From: Actinomycetota bacterium
Lineage (GTDB): Bacteria; Actinomycetota; Thermoleophilia; Solirubrobacterales; Solirubrobacteraceae
Reading direction: 5' to 3'
Length of the DNA: 50,062 nt
Assembly (NCBI GenBank): GCA_005885515.1
Contig: VAWK01000056.1
Coordinates: 13,627 to 63,688 of the forward strand
Shown: one piece after another, positions 49,485 through 50,062 of the stretch
Numbering within the stretch: the stretch's first letter is position 1
How the letters are laid out: the number at the start of each line of letters is the position of its first letter
Made by a program: the position numbers and the translations under genes
Notes under the pieces: generated by a model
What the model saw: the letters and a program-made list of their open reading frames with translations, nothing else
What the model was told of the DNA's origin: nothing
The model's database searches: none

Positions 49485-49507
49485 TACCCAGATCTGGGAC
49501 CTGTAAC
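49485..49507 (-). promoter_or_regulatory. Candidate SigB-type autoregulatory promoter of the sigma gene
   Basis: On the minus strand GTTA (49507-49504) and GGGTA (49489-49485) are 14 bp apart, one base off the SigB consensus in the -35 part. Transcription would start near 49478, giving a leader of about 63 nt. That leader contains a short GCCGG/CCGGC hairpin around an A-rich loop (about 49456-49472) and the ribosome-binding site of the sigma gene. Confidence 0.6.
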
Positions 49508-50062
49508 CCAGATCCGCGTCGCTGCCTTCCCTCACGCGTTCGTCTTTTCCGTCCCCGTAGCCGACTTCCTCGCTGCCCTCAGCCGGCCCGGGGGCCATCC
49601 CGGCGCCATCGCACGCAGCGGTGGCGTCTTCTCCCCCTTTCCGACGGGACGGGCTCCTGCGAGCCACTACTCGTCGGCCTCCGATGCCGTGAGGGAATTG
49701 CCCGCTGTGCAAGGCACGCCGCTCACCTCAAACCACCATCCTTATGCGTTTCTGTCTGCGACGGTCCGCCCGGTCGTCAGACGATCTGCCGACCGGGCCT
49801 CCCGTACGTGGAGGACGCCTGTCGGCCCCTCCCCAGGACACTAATGCGGGCAAGCTCGATGCTACCGCCTTTCGGCCAGCATGCAAGCTGCTTGGGCTGA
49901 ATGGGGGCGATTGCACGACAGCGCGGCAGCGCGTCTTGACAGTTGCCGCCCCGCCCCAAGACAATCCAGCCGAGGATGAGGGCACGGCAAAGCGAGGGGG
50001 ATGGCAGAGCCGCCCGGCGCGGCGCGCGGTTGCGCGCGTTCAAGAGCCTGGATCTACCCACG
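49508..50062. other. 555 bp without a recognisable gene; one strong hairpin
   Basis: Open frames here give Arg/Pro/Ser-rich translations with no recognisable domain. AT content and codon structure look non-coding compared with neighbours. A hairpin, GCCCGGTCG (49768-49776) with CGACCGGGC (49790-49798), has a 13-nt loop that can itself fold (CAGA/TCTG). It could be a terminator or an RNA element. The end of the window may cut a further gene. Confidence 0.45.

Noticed and set aside
1-50062. tRNA, rRNA, integrase, transposase or phage genes
   Set aside because: I looked for cloverleaf-like motifs and recombinase signatures and saw none; a dedicated tRNA scan was not possible.

Overview
The window is high-GC chromosomal DNA, densely coding on both strands, with many GTG starts and 4-bp ATGA/GTGA gene overlaps. 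The gene content points to an aerobic actinobacterium, most likely of the Thermoleophilia/Solirubrobacterales type. Supporting features are an Rv1264-like adenylate cyclase, a yebC-ruvCAB block, a diheme QcrC-QcrA-QcrB complex fused into one operon with cytochrome oxidase, pdxST and a SigB/SigF-type sigma factor. The taxonomic call is an inference from gene content. I recognised no tRNA, rRNA, CRISPR array, prophage or insertion sequence.

Layout. 1-5.1 kb: protein export and DNA repair on the minus strand (yebC, ruvC, ruvA, ruvB, a zinc-ribbon/PAS protein, secD cut by the window edge), with a class III adenylate cyclase inserted on the opposite strand between yebC and ruvC. 5.2-10.5 kb: phosphomannomutase, a metallo-beta-lactamase-fold hydrolase, an RpiB-like protein, a DUF2127-like membrane protein and the PLP synthase pair pdxS-pdxT. 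10.5-18.3 kb: four abutting perfect palindromes, an RpiR-family regulator, acyl-CoA dehydrogenase, acetoacetyl-CoA synthetase, a class V aminotransferase and a membrane glycosyltransferase. 18.3-22.5 kb: Ppx/GppA phosphatase, a STAS anti-sigma antagonist and a GAF-PAS-GAF-SpoIIE phosphatase. 22.9-27.2 kb: a seven-gene Mrp-type cation/proton antiporter operon with MbhD/MbhE-like parts. 28.1-36.3 kb: one long minus-strand respiratory operon (enolase-superfamily enzyme, coxB, coxA, membrane protein, ctaG, qcrC, qcrA, qcrB). 36.3-41 kb: GH15 glucoamylase/trehalase, SDR, a MEDS/anti-sigma protein and a DJ-1/PfpI protein. 41-47.3 kb: a ThDP enzyme, membrane protein, gluconate-dehydrogenase-like small subunit and GMC flavoprotein in one operon, then nicotinate phosphoribosyltransferase. 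47.5-50 kb: a proline-rich micro-ORF, a double-length anti-sigma ATPase and a SigB-type sigma factor.

How the parts connect. A general-stress partner-switching system is spread over the window: the sigma factor, two HATPase (anti-sigma-like) proteins, one STAS antagonist and one PP2C phosphatase. Two sequences resembling SigB promoters (GTTT-N15-GGGTA and GTTA-N14-GGGTA) lie upstream of the DJ-1 gene and of the sigma gene itself. The respiratory operon and the Mrp antiporter together suggest coupled proton-motive and ion homeostasis.

The most unusual things seen are: (1) four contiguous perfect palindromes, all centred on CATG but with unrelated arms, between the rpiR-like gene and pdxS; (2) a tandem repeat between qcrA and qcrB that builds an unbroken chain of ATGA-coupled micro-ORFs linking the qcrA stop to the qcrB start; (3) an apparent 1-base deletion in qcrB; (4) replacement of the usual glutamate in the coxA GHPEVY motif by valine; (5) an RpiB homologue lacking the usual DHAG motif.
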